NCBI GenBank assembly: GCA_013373085.1
Contig: JABXIM010000019.1
Coordinates: 1 to 45,159 of the forward strand
Reading direction: 5' to 3'
Length of the DNA: 45,159 nt
DNA from: Oceanospirillaceae bacterium
Lineage (GTDB): Bacteria > Pseudomonadota > Gammaproteobacteria > Pseudomonadales > Balneatricaceae
The notes under the pieces were generated by a model. That model made no database searches. It had not been told where the DNA came from and worked only from the letters and a program-made list of their open reading frames with translations. Positions 26,483 to 35,710 of this stretch are shown in pieces; position 1 is the stretch's first letter; each line of letters opens with the position of its first letter. A program made the position numbers and the translations under genes.

Positions 26483-28177
26483 TTAGTTTTGCTCCGGCCA
26501 CTCAGCGATGACCACGCCATTCTCTGCAACATAACGCTCCCACTCCTGCTTCATCTCGGCAAGTTTGTCGGGGTTTGCGTCAGCCAGGTTAGTGGTTTCA
26601 CCCGGATCCTTGGCCACATTGAACAGCTGCCAGCCATCTGTTTTGACAGGTCCGATCTTCACCCACACCAGCTTCCAGTCGCCCTTGCGCAGCGCCTGTT
26701 TCTCGGCGATTTCCACACCCACCGCATAGTCGCCGTCATGTACGGCTTCGGCTTCGCCCCTGATCATTGGCATCAGCGACTTGCCCTTGTGCGGATAAAT
26801 CTCGATTCCGTTATAGGTCGCCGGATGCTCGGCACCGGCAACTTCGAGGAATGTCGGTGCCAGATCCATCACGGTAGTCAGCGCGGTTGTATTCACCTTG
26901 CCCGTTACGCCACCGGGGTATTTAACGATCAGCGGCGAGCGGATGCCGCCTTCGGTTACTGTGCCCTTGAAGTCACGGAATGGTCCTGCACTGGCCTGCG
27001 CCCACTCCTGGTATGCGGCGAACGAATTAGGCCGCCCCATATTCTCCGGGCTCAGATCGTAGGTCGCCTTCCAGTCGCTGGCTGCTTTCTCTCCATATCG
27101 TTTCCAGATATTGATGGGATTGCCGCCCTCAGGTCCGTTATCGGACATAAACACAAACAGGGTATTGTCGTACTCGCCAATCTCTTTCAGATGTTCCAGC
27201 AGACGACCGATATTGAAATCCATGTTGGCCACCATCGCCGCATAAATTTCCATCTTGCGGCTCGATACGGCTTTCTGTTCGTCTGTCAGAGAATCCCAGG
27301 ACTTGTGAATGCTTAGTGGCGTAAAGGCATACGGGGTGGCGTCTTCAGGGAACAGTCCAAGAGCCTTTGCCCGTTCGGTGCGCTGCTGCTCCAGCTTTTC
27401 ATAGCCTTGAGCGTAGCGTCCCTTGTACTTGTCGATCCAGCTGTCCGGTGCCTGAATCGGCCAGTGCGGGGCGGTGTAGGCTACGTAGGCGAAGAACGGC
27501 TTGTCGTCGTTCCGGTCCTCGTCGATGTACTCTATAACCTTGTCGGTATAGAAGTCGGTGGAGAAAAAGTCCTTGGGCAGTGACTCGACTTCCTCGCCAT
27601 TGTCCCGGTAGGGGGCAATGGGCTTATCCGGGGTGTAACCCTTCTGGGTTCCGAAATGACTCGCGCCCCCCTTGAGCATAACGAACGATTTTTCAAAACC
27701 ACGGTTATGCGGCAGATGCGGCTCCTCCAAGCCCAGATGCCATTTGCCGACCATGTAAGTGCGGTAGCCTGCGTTTTTCAGCGTTTCCGATATCGGCATC
27801 ACATCGTCTCTCAGATAGCCGACATAGCCCGGTTGCCCCTGCTGGTTGGGTGCCTTTTTCCACTCGGCCATCTGCCCCATCCCTGCCAGATGACTATCGG
27901 TCCCGGAGAGCATCATTGATCGTGTAGGCGAACACTGTGGAGACACCTGAAAGTCCGAGATCAACAGTCCCTCATGGGCCATCTTATCCAGGTTCGGTGT
28001 ATCGATTTCCCCACCGGTAACCCCAAGGTCGGTATACCCCATGTCGTCCGCGACAATCAAAACGATATTCGGACGTTCAGCAGCAGCCAGCGGAGAAAAA
28101 ACCAAACCACCGATCAAGGCACCCAGTAGCGCCCGGGAACGGACTCCAGCCCTGTACTTGCCAGTTAGAAAAGCCAT
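26483..28177 (-). CDS. Arylsulfatase (formylglycine type)
   Basis: 564 residues with a signal peptide (ALLGALIGGLVFSPLAAAE), so exported to the periplasm. It is a sulfatase-fold hydrolase of sulfate esters. Metal and catalytic motifs are complete: NIVLIVADDMGYTDLG, the formylglycine site CSPTR in PQCSPTRSMMLSG, GKWHLG, FVFMSDNGPEGG and TEGGIRSPLIVKYP. The cysteine must be oxidised by a formylglycine-generating enzyme (or AtsB), for which no gene is seen here. GGGG lies about eight bases ahead of the ATG. The gene stands alone beside an IS1182-type remnant, so it may have been acquired. The natural substrate is unknown. Confidence 0.92.
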   Translation of the reverse strand: MAFLTGKYRAGVRSRALLGALIGGLVFSPLAAAERPNIVLIVADDMGYTDLGVTGGEIDTPNLDKMAHEGLLISDFQVSPQCSPTRSMMLSGTDSHLAGMGQMAEWKKAPNQQGQPGYVGYLRDDVMPISETLKNAGYRTYMVGKWHLGLEEPHLPHNRGFEKSFVMLKGGASHFGTQKGYTPDKPIAPYRDNGEEVESLPKDFFSTDFYTDKVIEYIDEDRNDDKPFFAYVAYTAPHWPIQAPDSWIDKYKGRYAQGYEKLEQQRTERAKALGLFPEDATPYAFTPLSIHKSWDSLTDEQKAVSSRKMEIYAAMVANMDFNIGRLLEHLKEIGEYDNTLFVFMSDNGPEGGNPINIWKRYGEKAASDWKATYDLSPENMGRPNSFAAYQEWAQASAGPFRDFKGTVTEGGIRSPLIVKYPGGVTGKVNTTALTTVMDLAPTFLEVAGAEHPATYNGIEIYPHKGKSLMPMIRGEAEAVHDGDYAVGVEIAEKQALRKGDWKLVWVKIGPVKTDGWQLFNVAKDPGETTNLADANPDKLAEMKQEWERYVAENGVVIAEWPEQN

Positions 28178-28436
28178 TTGTGATACCCCTGAGTGTTGCT
28201 GGAATTTATTATTCTGTTTTGATATCGAGCCAGTTCACATTGATACCCACGCTGCGCATGGCGATCGTAAGTCGGTTTGCGCCTCCTTGTGGTGATGTAG
28301 GCTTCAGCCATGCCCAATACTAGTATCTCCCGGGGCGCCTGTTTCTTCTGTTTGCAATCTGCCCGATAGACCCGCGAAATCAACGCCAAAATGGACAGCC
28401 TCCCCACAACGCAGAACAGCACGGCAGGATCACCGC

Positions 28437-28876
28437 ACGGTGGACGGACGCTCAACATCATCACCGATGTTCATCTGACGCCCGGCAATGTCCACGACAG
28501 CGTGCCTTACCTGGGACGACTGGATCGTCAGGCAGAGCGCTTGGGGTTTGAAATCCGGTCGGTGGGTCTGGAGGCCGGCTACTTCACGGCGGGCATCTGC
28601 AAGGGGCTGGAGGAGCGCGACATCTGCGGGGTCATCGGCTACCGGCGGCCGACCCGCCGTAAGGGCTACTTCTATAAACGGGAATACCGTTACGACGCCG
28701 AGCAGGATCGCTATACTCGCCCTGAGGGCGCCGCACTGATCTACAAAACCACCGACCGGAACGGTTATCGGCACTACCGCTATGCCCGGTTCCGAGGGCT
28801 CAAGCGCATGAAGGCTCAGTACCTGTTAGCGGCTGCCGCTCAGAATATCAAGAAAATTGCCCTGCTCAGGGGCTAA
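28437..28876 (+). pseudogene. IS1182-type transposase, C-terminal remnant
   Basis: About 146 codons of a DDE transposase of the IS1182 group, lacking the N-terminal two thirds. Recognisable blocks are GRTLNIITDVHLTPGNVHDSV, GYFTAGICKGLEERDICGVIGYRRP and KGYFYKREYRYDAEQDRYTRP, ending in the usual QYLLAAAAQNIKKI. The frame is open from 28391, but the upstream codons do not look like transposase. It is a dead fragment marking past insertion next to the sulfatase. 28178-28436 otherwise holds only the sulfatase promoter region. Confidence 0.8.
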
Positions 28877-29002
28877 AAATCCTTCTGTATACACTGAACT
28901 ACGCCCTCAAGCGCCGCTCTACCGGGATAGTGAGCTTCCCACCTCCCGTATGACTCATACCTACGCTGTACCGAACTCCGCGAGAAAATTGCAGCACAGG
29001 GC

Positions 29003-29038
29003 AAAAAAACAAAACCCCGATCAAAACGACCGGGGTTT
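29003..29038 (-). terminator. Rho-independent terminator of yicC
   Basis: On the reverse strand an AAACCCCGGTC...GATCGGGGTTT-type stem with a short loop is followed by TTTTGTTTTTTT. It lies about 70 bases after the yicC stop and is the strongest terminator in this part. Confidence 0.8.
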
Positions 29039-29108
29039 GGCAGTATCCTGAGCCCTTATACAAAGGGCTTTAGCGGATTCTGTGGTCAGACCAGAACGTC
29101 TAAAAACG

Positions 29109-29972
29109 CTACTCGATATTCTGGATCTGCTCGCGCATCTGTTCGATCAGCACCTTGAGTTCAACCGCGCACTGGGTGGTGTCGGTGACGATCGACTTGG
29201 ACGACAGGGTATTGGCTTCGCGGTTGAGTTCCTGCATCAGGAAATCGAGGCGGCGACCGACCGGGTCCTTCTGTTTCAGTACCCTGCGCACTTCCTGCAC
29301 GTGGGTGCCGAGGCGATCGAGCTCCTCGTCGACGTCGGCCTTCTGCGCTAGCAATGCGATTTCCTGTTCGAGCCGCGTTTCATCGAGCTCGATCCGCAGC
29401 TCGGCAAGGCGGCTGCGCAGGTTGTCGCGCTGCGCCTGCAGGATTTCCGGCAGGCGCTTGCGGACCTGCGCGACCACGGCTTCGATGCCGTCCAGGCGTT
29501 GTTCGATCAGCTGTGCCAGCTCAGCCCCTTCACGGCTGCGACCGGCGGCCAGGTCCTGCAATGCCTTGCCGAACAGTTCGAGAGCGGACTTCTTCACCGC
29601 ACTCATGTCGATCTCGCTCTCGCGCATGACGCCGGGCCAGCGCAGCACCTCGAGCGGATTCAACGGCTGGCGGTCCGGTATCAGGCTTTCCAGATCCCGG
29701 GCGGCGTTTATCAACTGCTCGGCGAGTTCCCGATCGACACTCAGGGTCTGCTGTTGCGTTTCCGGCACGAAACGCAGCGTGCATTCGACCTTGCCCCGGC
29801 TCAACGCCTTGCGCAGCTGTTCACGTAGCGGGCCTTCGAGGTCCCGCAGGCTGTCCGGCAGGCGCAGGTGCGGCTCAAGATAGCGGTGGTTTACCGAGCG
29901 AATTTCCCAAACCAGGCTGCCCCATTCGCCTTGGTGCTCCTGTCGGGTGAAGGCCGTCATACTGCGTGTCAT
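29109..29972 (-). CDS. yicC: YicC/YloC-family endoribonuclease
   Basis: 287 residues, full length. The N-terminal YicC domain begins [33 protein letters not shown], and the C-terminal DUF1732 part ends [39 protein letters not shown], both near-diagnostic. Members are cytoplasmic ribonucleases affecting stationary-phase survival and small-RNA turnover. It diverges from rph, the usual neighbour in gammaproteobacteria, with about 105 bases between them for both promoters. Confidence 0.95.
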   Translation of the reverse strand: MTRSMTAFTRQEHQGEWGSLVWEIRSVNHRYLEPHLRLPDSLRDLEGPLREQLRKALSRGKVECTLRFVPETQQQTLSVDRELAEQLINAARDLESLIPDRQPLNPLEVLRWPGVMRESEIDMSAVKKSALELFGKALQDLAAGRSREGAELAQLIEQRLDGIEAVVAQVRKRLPEILQAQRDNLRSRLAELRIELDETRLEQEIALLAQKADVDEELDRLGTHVQEVRRVLKQKDPVGRRLDFLMQELNREANTLSSKSIVTDTTQCAVELKVLIEQMREQIQNIE

Positions 29973-30077
29973 GTCGTCCGATCTCGATTAGAATTAGCTG
30001 TTCGGAAAGCCATTCTAACAGCCCGTTCCGTGTCACGGCACCATCGGGCACTTCACGACTTAAGGTACGATTCAACG

Positions 30078-30848
30078 ATGAGTTCGAGCATCTCCGAACA
30101 GCTGCAGAACCTGGGACTTAAAAAGCTGCGCCCGAGCGGCCGCCAGCCGGACCAGATGCGCGAAGTGAAGATCACACGCAATTTCACCAAGCATGCGGAA
30201 GGTTCGGTGCTGGTCGAATACGGCGACACCAAGGTACTCTGTACCGCTAGCGTCGATCGCGGTGTGCCACGCTTCCTTCGCGGCTCTGGCCAGGGCTGGG
30301 TCACCGACGAATACGGCATGCTGCCCCGCTCCACCAACACCCGTACCGATCGCGAAGCGGCACGCGGCAAACAGGGCGGCCGTACCGTCGAGATCCAGCG
30401 CCTGATCGGCCGCTCACTGCGTGCCGCGATGAACCTGAACAAGCTCGGCGAAAACACCATCACCATCGACTGCGATGTGCTTCAGGCCGATGGCGGCACC
30501 CGCACCGCATCGATCACCGGCGCCTTCGTCGCACTGCAGGATGCGATCAACGTGCTGAAGAAAGACAAGAACGGCGCCATGAAGGGCGATCCGATCAAGT
30601 GCATGCTGGCGGCGGTTTCGGTCGGTATCTTCGACGGTCATCCGGTGCTCGACCTCGACTACGCCGAAGACTCCAAGGCGCACACCGACATGAACGTGAT
30701 CATGACCGACAAGGGCGGCTTCGTTGAAGTCCAGGGTACCGCCGAGGGCGAACCCTACTCCCAGGACGAACTGAACGCCATGCTGGACCTGGCCCGCAAG
30801 GGCATCGCCCAGCTGATCGAAGCACAGAAGGCCGCGCTGGCAGAATAA
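30078..30848 (+). CDS. rph: Ribonuclease PH
   Basis: 256 residues. RNase PH is a phosphorolytic 3'-5' exoribonuclease that trims tRNA precursors. The core is intact: [68 protein letters not shown] and the phosphate-site segment [22 protein letters not shown]. It carries an N-terminal extension of about 17 residues ([17 protein letters not shown]) before the usual RPSGR start, and no start codon exists closer to the core. It diverges from yicC and converges on the crc-like gene. Confidence 0.95.
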   Translation: MSSSISEQLQNLGLKKLRPSGRQPDQMREVKITRNFTKHAEGSVLVEYGDTKVLCTASVDRGVPRFLRGSGQGWVTDEYGMLPRSTNTRTDREAARGKQGGRTVEIQRLIGRSLRAAMNLNKLGENTITIDCDVLQADGGTRTASITGAFVALQDAINVLKKDKNGAMKGDPIKCMLAAVSVGIFDGHPVLDLDYAEDSKAHTDMNVIMTDKGGFVEVQGTAEGEPYSQDELNAMLDLARKGIAQLIEAQKAALAE

Positions 30849-30920
30849 CTCGCGCCGGGCAGGTACTGATCCCGCTTCGGCACATCCCCGTGGTCGCGGG
30901 ACGAGTACTTCCATAAACAG

Positions 30921-30948
30921 AAAAGGGAGCCTGATGGCTCCCTTTTTC
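30921..30948. terminator. Bidirectional terminator between rph and crc-like gene
   Basis: GGGAGCC-TGAT-GGCTCCC is a perfect 7-bp stem with AAAA before and TTTTT after, so it can work for rph on the plus strand and the converging crc-like gene on the minus strand. Confidence 0.85.
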
Positions 30949-30962
30949 GTGGAAATCGTGAC

Positions 30963-31739
30963 TTATTTGCCGCCGATATTGTAATCGATGATCACCGGGG
31001 CATGTTCGGAGAACTGCTCATCACGATAGATCCGGGCAGCCTTGACACTGTTGCGCAGGTTGGGGGTGGCCAGCTGGTAATCCAGGCGGGCGCCCTCGTT
31101 GAGCGACCAGGCGCGATTGTAATCCGGCCACCAGGTGTACTGCCGTTCGGCCTTGTTGACCCGTCGGAAGGTGTCGATGTACCCCATCTCGCCAAGCACC
31201 TCTTCCATCCATTCCCGTTCCTGGGGCAGGAAGCCGGATACGCTCTGATTGACGTACCAGTTGCTCAGGTCGATCGGCTTGTGGGCGATGTGGTAGGTGC
31301 CACAGAAAATGAAGTCGCGGCGTTTGCGCAGCGTCTTTTTCAAATGGCCCATTAACAGCTCGAGGTACTCTTCCTTGAGCGCCTGCGCCTCGGGGCTCTT
31401 GAGACCCGACGGAACCGACAGCGACGCGACACTGACCTTGTCGAAGTCAGCCTGGATAAAGCGGCCGTGGAAGTCGCACAGCTCGAAGCCCAGACCCGTC
31501 ATAATCGCCTTGGGCAGCTCGCGGGTGTAAATGGCGACACCGCTGTAACCGTCTTCGAACGCATCGAAGAAGTAAGCGTTGTAGCCGTCCGGATGATAGC
31601 GATCACCGTCGAGCTGATATTCCTTCGCGCGCAGATTCTGCAGGCACACCACGTCGGCGTCCTGCTGTACCATCCAGTCGAAAAAGCCTCTGTCTGCAGC
31701 CTGTTCAATACCCTGCGTATTGAAAGTGATGACACGCAT
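30963..31739 (-). CDS. crc: Crc-type protein of the exonuclease III fold
   Basis: 258 residues with the endonuclease/exonuclease/phosphatase fold. Catalytic positions of exonuclease III are replaced: the NxNG motif reads FNTQG, the metal-binding Glu motif reads CLQNLRA, and GDFN reads CGTYHIAH; LDYQL and SEHAPV remain. Pseudomonas Crc has the same pattern (CLQDTRA, CGSLYVAH, QHAPL) and the same place next to pyrE and rph. Crc works with Hfq to repress translation of catabolic mRNAs when preferred carbon is present. I therefore call this Crc rather than a nuclease, while noting that only assays could prove it. It diverges from pyrE. Confidence 0.82.
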   Translation of the reverse strand: MRVITFNTQGIEQAADRGFFDWMVQQDADVVCLQNLRAKEYQLDGDRYHPDGYNAYFFDAFEDGYSGVAIYTRELPKAIMTGLGFELCDFHGRFIQADFDKVSVASLSVPSGLKSPEAQALKEEYLELLMGHLKKTLRKRRDFIFCGTYHIAHKPIDLSNWYVNQSVSGFLPQEREWMEEVLGEMGYIDTFRRVNKAERQYTWWPDYNRAWSLNEGARLDYQLATPNLRNSVKAARIYRDEQFSEHAPVIIDYNIGGK

Positions 31740-31904
31740 GTCTGTTGATCCTGTAAAGCGCGCGAAAAAACGATGGGAAAAGAAGAAGCAATTGTATAGC
31801 TTAGCGCGCCAAATTGAAATTTCTTCAGGCCAGTATCGCCGTAGAGCGTGGCTCCCGGCGCTGATATCATAGGCGCCGATCAGATTTCAGCCCGGAGAGC
31901 CCCC

Positions 31905-32552
31905 ATGCAGGATTACCAGCGAGCCTTCATCGAATTCGCCATCGAGCGCGGCGTACTGCGTTTCGGTGAATTCACCCTCAAGTCCGGACGGACCAGCCCC
32001 TACTTTTTCAACGCAGGTCTGTTCAATACCGGCGAAGCGCTCGCCCGGCTGGGTAAATACTATGCCGCCGCCATCGAGGACGCCGGCATCCCGTTCGACG
32101 TGCTCTTCGGCCCTGCCTACAAGGGTATTCCGCTGGCCACGACGGCCGCCGTGTCCTTGGCGACCGACTTCCAGCGCGACGTTCCTTACGTATTCAACCG
32201 CAAGGAAGCCAAGGCCCACGGCGAAGGCGGCAACCTGGTCGGTGCCGAACTCAAGGGGCGCGTGCTGATTATCGACGACGTTATCACCGCCGGTACTGCG
32301 ATCCGCGAAGTGATGCAGATCATCGAACAGGCGGGTGCCACTCCCGCAGGTGTCGTTATCGCGCTGAACCGCATGGAACGGGGCCAGGGAGAGCTCTCCG
32401 CCATCCAGGAAGTCGAACGCGACTACGGCATGCCGGTCGCCAGCATCGTGACATTGAATGATGTGCTGACCTATCTGGGCGAAAAAGGCGGCATGGAAAA
32501 GGAGATCGCAGCGATCGAGGGATACCGCGCCCAGTACGGTATCGAGGCCTGA
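31905..32552 (+). CDS. pyrE: Orotate phosphoribosyltransferase
   Basis: 215 residues, full length, making OMP from orotate and PRPP in pyrimidine synthesis. Signatures are [36 protein letters not shown], the flexible loop [15 protein letters not shown] and the PRPP-binding motif [25 protein letters not shown] lies seven bases ahead of the ATG. It sits between the crc-like gene and tRNA-Phe, the Pseudomonas-type neighbourhood. Confidence 0.97.
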   Translation: MQDYQRAFIEFAIERGVLRFGEFTLKSGRTSPYFFNAGLFNTGEALARLGKYYAAAIEDAGIPFDVLFGPAYKGIPLATTAAVSLATDFQRDVPYVFNRKEAKAHGEGGNLVGAELKGRVLIIDDVITAGTAIREVMQIIEQAGATPAGVVIALNRMERGQGELSAIQEVERDYGMPVASIVTLNDVLTYLGEKGGMEKEIAAIEGYRAQYGIEA

Positions 32553-32619
32553 TATCAGCTATTTCCAGGCGCGGCATTGACACTGCCGAATCAAGCGTGT
32601 TTAATTGTGCGCCTTCGTT

Positions 32620-32695
32620 GCCCGGATAGCTCAGTCGGTAGAGCAGGGGATTGAAAATCCCCGTGTCGGTGGTTCGATTCCGCCTCTGGGCACCA
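32620..32695 (+). tRNA. tRNA-Phe (GAA)
   Basis: A 76-base cloverleaf starting GCCCGGATAGCTCAGTCGGT, with a D-loop, anticodon stem GGGGATTGAAAATCCCC carrying GAA, T-loop GGTTCGATTCC and an encoded CCA end. The acceptor stem pairs at all seven positions with one G-T wobble. Confidence 0.97.
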
Positions 32696-32783
32696 TCTTA
32701 CTTAAAAGCCTCGCTAGAAATAGTGGGGATTTTTTGTATTCGGAAGGACCGCGCCGCGTCATCGAACCGCGGTTCGATTACTC

Positions 32784-32912
32784 GCTACATCCCTGTAGCT
32801 CGCCCTTCGGGTAATCGTCGCACGCGACGATATGCAAAATTGCTCCCGGCAACTTAGTACCCGCTACATCCATGTGGCTAACCCTGCGGGTCGTTACCGC
32901 AAGCGATAACGC
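32784..32912. repeat. Two diverged copies of a GCTACATCC...GCGGG intergenic repeat
   Basis: GCTACATCCCTGTAGCTCGCCCTTCGGGTAATCGTCGC (from 32784, given in part) and GCTACATCCATGTGGCTAACCC...GCGGGTCGTTACCGC (from 32863) are tandem-like copies 79 bases apart. Each is rich in short hairpins (CTACATCCCTGTAG, GTCGCACGCGAC). They fill part of the gene-free 32696-33220 stretch after tRNA-Phe. Confidence 0.5.
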
Positions 32913-32984
32913 GTCAATTCATTTCTGACGTTTTGATCCGTCTGCGGGCAAAACCTCACTTAAAAGCCGCGCGGGTTGCAGCGG

Positions 32985-33063
32985 GTTGTAGGATGGGTGG
33001 AGCCGCCAAGGCACTCCGCCAGCGGTCCGCAACGGATTCTCTGCGGCGTAACCCATCAACTGT
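32985..33063. repeat. Intergenic repeat of the GATGGGTGGAG...GCGTAACCCATC type
   Basis: TGTAGGATGGGTGGAGCCGCC ... TGCGGCGTAACCCATCAACTG has GATGGGT at one end and ACCCATC at the other, so the ends are short inverted copies. It resembles the copy at 26213-26281. The remaining gene-free sequence up to the LysR stop shows nothing else that I can support. Confidence 0.6.
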
Positions 33064-33220
33064 TTCGCTTATCGCATTGTGAACTGACGATCGCAACGCA
33101 TCTCCACAGATGCTACGCCGCCATTACCGACTGAATATCGCGAAACCCGCCATTTCAGATCGATCGGTGCCGGCCGGCACAACTGGAATTTAGGTTCCAC
33201 CCTGCCTGCGGCGTCCGATA

Positions 33221-34138
33221 TCAAGAAGCGCCGCTGCTCCTGTCAGTGTTCAAACGCTCCCGTTCGGCTTCGAGCTTGTCCATGATGAAGCTGATAAAGA
33301 GGCGAACCTTGGCGGGCAGATACTTGCGGTGCGGATACAGCATCTGAACGTCGCGACTTTCAGGCCGGAAATCCGGTAACAGCGCAACCAGACGCCCTGT
33401 ATCGAGGGCGTCGCCAACGACGTAATGGGGCAGGTTCGCGATTCCGATCCCGGCTTCGGCAGCATCAGCAGCCGCGCGTAGCTCGTCGTATTTCAACCGG
33501 GGCTGCAGGTCCACCCGATGCTGCTCGCCGGCGGCGTCAGTAAAGATCCATGTCGCACTGCGCCTCGATGCTATGAGCGGGAAGGCGCCAAGCGCATCCG
33601 GCGCTGACGGCTGCCCGTGTCGATCAAGGAAGTCGGGGCTGGCGCAGAGACAGAACCTAGAGCGGAACAGCGGACGGGAAATCCAGTCGGGAATGGTGAT
33701 ATCCCCGATCCGGAAGGCAATGTCGACACCTTCCTCCTTGAGATCGATATTGCGATTGACCAGCAGCAATTCCAGATTGATCCCGGGATGCAGACGCATG
33801 AACTCGAAAAACCAGGGATTGAGCAGCGCATTGGCTAGGCTGACGGGCGCGGTTATCTTCAGATTACCCTGCGGAGACGCCAGTTCTCCATCAATGTTCG
33901 CCGTGACATCGACCAGATCGTCATAGAGTGGGTGGCAGCGGTTGTAGAACAGCGTGCCCGCCTCGGTCAGCGACAGTTTACGGGCGCTTCTGTACAGCAG
34001 CTTGTATCCCAGCGAGTCCTCCAGCTGCTGTATCCGGCGGCTGAGCGTCGACGTTGGCATCTCCAGTTCTTTGGCCGCCGCCACGTAGCTTCCCTTGTCG
34101 ACCACCCTGATGAACAGGAAGAGATCGTGATAGTCCAT
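33221..34138 (-). CDS. LysR-family transcriptional regulator
   Basis: About 305 residues. The N-terminal winged helix-turn-helix reads MDYHDLFLFIRVVDKGSYVAAAKELEMPTSTLSRRIQQLE, followed by a LysR substrate-binding domain (GNLKITAPVSLANALL, EEGVDIAFRIGDI). The CrgA/DsdC-like look of the effector domain (SLVARRL-like IASRRSATWIF) is common among regulators of oxidoreductase genes. The frame is open to 34204, but the family's start fits the ATG at 34138. It diverges from the heme-binding-like protein and oxidoreductase pair, its likely targets. Confidence 0.92.
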   Translation of the reverse strand: MDYHDLFLFIRVVDKGSYVAAAKELEMPTSTLSRRIQQLEDSLGYKLLYRSARKLSLTEAGTLFYNRCHPLYDDLVDVTANIDGELASPQGNLKITAPVSLANALLNPWFFEFMRLHPGINLELLLVNRNIDLKEEGVDIAFRIGDITIPDWISRPLFRSRFCLCASPDFLDRHGQPSAPDALGAFPLIASRRSATWIFTDAAGEQHRVDLQPRLKYDELRAAADAAEAGIGIANLPHYVVGDALDTGRLVALLPDFRPESRDVQMLYPHRKYLPAKVRLFISFIMDKLEAERERLNTDRSSGAS

Positions 34139-34160
34139 CCGATTAATCCCGAATTTGGAA

Positions 34161-34184
34161 TTTAAGGTATTAAATAACGTTAAA
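34161..34184. promoter_or_regulatory. Candidate LysR operator
   Basis: TTTAAGGT-N8-ACGTTAAA is an interrupted palindrome (7 of 8 arm positions match) in the AT-rich 122-base gap between the LysR gene and the divergent pair, the usual place for a LysR binding site. Inferred from position and symmetry. Confidence 0.45.
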
Positions 34185-34260
34185 CTTCCAGGATACAACA
34201 TCAAGTAGACTGAAGCAGGTGTCTTTTTTTATCGCAGTCAGCCAGGAACGAATACCGTCT

Positions 34261-34662
34261 ATGAACAAGATAACAGCAGCGACCGCAGCCAACTTGATCG
34301 ATCGGGCCGAACATAAGGCCAGAGACCTTGGCGTCAACGTCTGTATCGCCGTCACCGACGGCGGTGCCCATCTGCTGGCGTTCAAGCGTATGGACGGCGC
34401 CTTTACCGGTTCTGTCGATGTCGCCATCGGCAAAGCCCGCACCTGCTCGCTGTTCCCGGTCCCATCCGGCGACTTCGGCAGTCTGATCCGCAATGAGCAG
34501 CTCACAGGCATGGAGTTGTCTAATCACGGACTGGTCGGGTTCGCCGGCGGGCTCCCGATCAGACAGAATGACTGTCTGATCGGGTCTGTCGGCATATCCG
34601 GGGCGACCGCCGAACAGGACGCAGAAATCGCCGACTATGCCGTGCAGGAGTTTGCGCTATGA
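34261..34662 (+). CDS. GlcG/HbpS-like (DUF336) protein
   Basis: 133 residues, full length for the family. The DUF336 pattern is clear: VNVCIAVTDGGAHLLAFKRMDGAFTGSVDVAIGKARTC, then GLVGFAGGLPIRQNDCLIGSVGISGATAEQDAEIADYAV. Relatives bind heme or cofactors, or occur beside flavin oxidoreductases; the role is not settled. There is no signal peptide, so it is cytoplasmic. Its stop overlaps the next gene's ATG (ATGA), showing tight coupling to the oxidoreductase. Confidence 0.88.
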   Translation: MNKITAATAANLIDRAEHKARDLGVNVCIAVTDGGAHLLAFKRMDGAFTGSVDVAIGKARTCSLFPVPSGDFGSLIRNEQLTGMELSNHGLVGFAGGLPIRQNDCLIGSVGISGATAEQDAEIADYAVQEFAL

Positions 34663-35693
34663 GCACAATCAAACTGAGCATCGTCGACCAGTCTCCCGTA
34701 CACGACGGCAAATCCCAGGCCGCGGCGCTGCAGGACAGTGTCAGGCTTGCACAACTGGCGGACAGCCTCGGCTACCACCGCTACTGGGTTGCGGAACATC
34801 ACGGTACACCGTCCTATGCCGGCTCGGCGCCGGAAATCCTGATCGGGCAGATCGCCGCCCATACCCGAAATATCCGCGTCGGCAGCGGCGGAGTCATGCT
34901 GTCGCATTACAGCCCCTACAAGGTGGCCGAAGTCTTCCGCACACTGGATGCCTTTTTTCCCGGCCGAATCGATCTGGGAGTGGGCCGCGCGCCCGGCGGC
35001 GCGGGGCAAATAACCGAGGCTCTGGCCTACCCCCATACACCCACGGCACCCAATCGCTTTCCCCATCTGCTGGAAGCGCTGACCGGCTATATCGACGGCA
35101 ACTTGCCTACCGGACACGCCTTCCAGGGACTGCCGACAACACCCGAGGGAAGCAAGACCTCTCCACAACTGTGGGCCCTGGGTTCAAGCGACGGCAGCAT
35201 CGAGCTCGCGGCCCGGCTTGGCTGGGGCTTTGTGCTGGCGCTTTTTATCGGCACCCACCACCGAGCTGCCGACATCATCTCTGACTATCGGAAAATGTTC
35301 AGGTCTCGCAGCCGGGACGGTGATAACACCGGGCCGGCAATGATCGCCAACGCCGTCATCTGCGCCGACAGCCGCGAAGAAGCCGAGTTTCTGGCGGCCT
35401 CCCATACCTACTGGAAACTGCAGGCACACCGACATGGCATCCGGGAGGGACTTCGCGATCCCGCACAGTGCCTGGACCTGTACGCTCAGCTGCCGCAAAG
35501 CGACAGGGCTTTCTTCGACGAGACCCGCAGCGGCATGATTCTCGGGACGCCGGAGCAGTGCCGGGAGCGTTTGGAGTATCAGGCCGACTATTACGATGTG
35601 GACGAAGTGGTCGCGGTCGCCGTTACCCACAGCTTTGAGCAACGCTGCGAAAGCTACCGCAAGCTTGCCAGCGCATTCGGCCTATCGGACTGA
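34659..35693 (+). CDS. Luciferase-like (LLM) flavin-dependent oxidoreductase
   Basis: 344 residues of the bacterial-luciferase-like superfamily, MsnO8 type, using reduced FMN and oxygen. Family blocks are SIVDQSPVHDG, RYWVAEHHGTPSYAGSAPEILIGQIAAHT, GSGGVMLSHYSPYKVAEVFRTLDAFFPGRIDLGVGRAPGG and LWALGSSDGSIELAARLGWG. The substrate is unknown. It is translationally coupled to the DUF336 protein and controlled, by inference, by the divergent LysR regulator. The gene ends at the DnaA-box-rich region. Confidence 0.92.
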   Translation: MSTIKLSIVDQSPVHDGKSQAAALQDSVRLAQLADSLGYHRYWVAEHHGTPSYAGSAPEILIGQIAAHTRNIRVGSGGVMLSHYSPYKVAEVFRTLDAFFPGRIDLGVGRAPGGAGQITEALAYPHTPTAPNRFPHLLEALTGYIDGNLPTGHAFQGLPTTPEGSKTSPQLWALGSSDGSIELAARLGWGFVLALFIGTHHRAADIISDYRKMFRSRSRDGDNTGPAMIANAVICADSREEAEFLAASHTYWKLQAHRHGIREGLRDPAQCLDLYAQLPQSDRAFFDETRSGMILGTPEQCRERLEYQADYYDVDEVVAVAVTHSFEQRCESYRKLASAFGLSD

Positions 35694-35710
35694 TATGTCA
35701 CAGCGGCTAT

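Noticed and set aside
32620..33220. Genomic island integrated at tRNA-Phe
   Set aside because: No integrase gene and no repeated tRNA 3' end were found downstream; only intergenic repeats.
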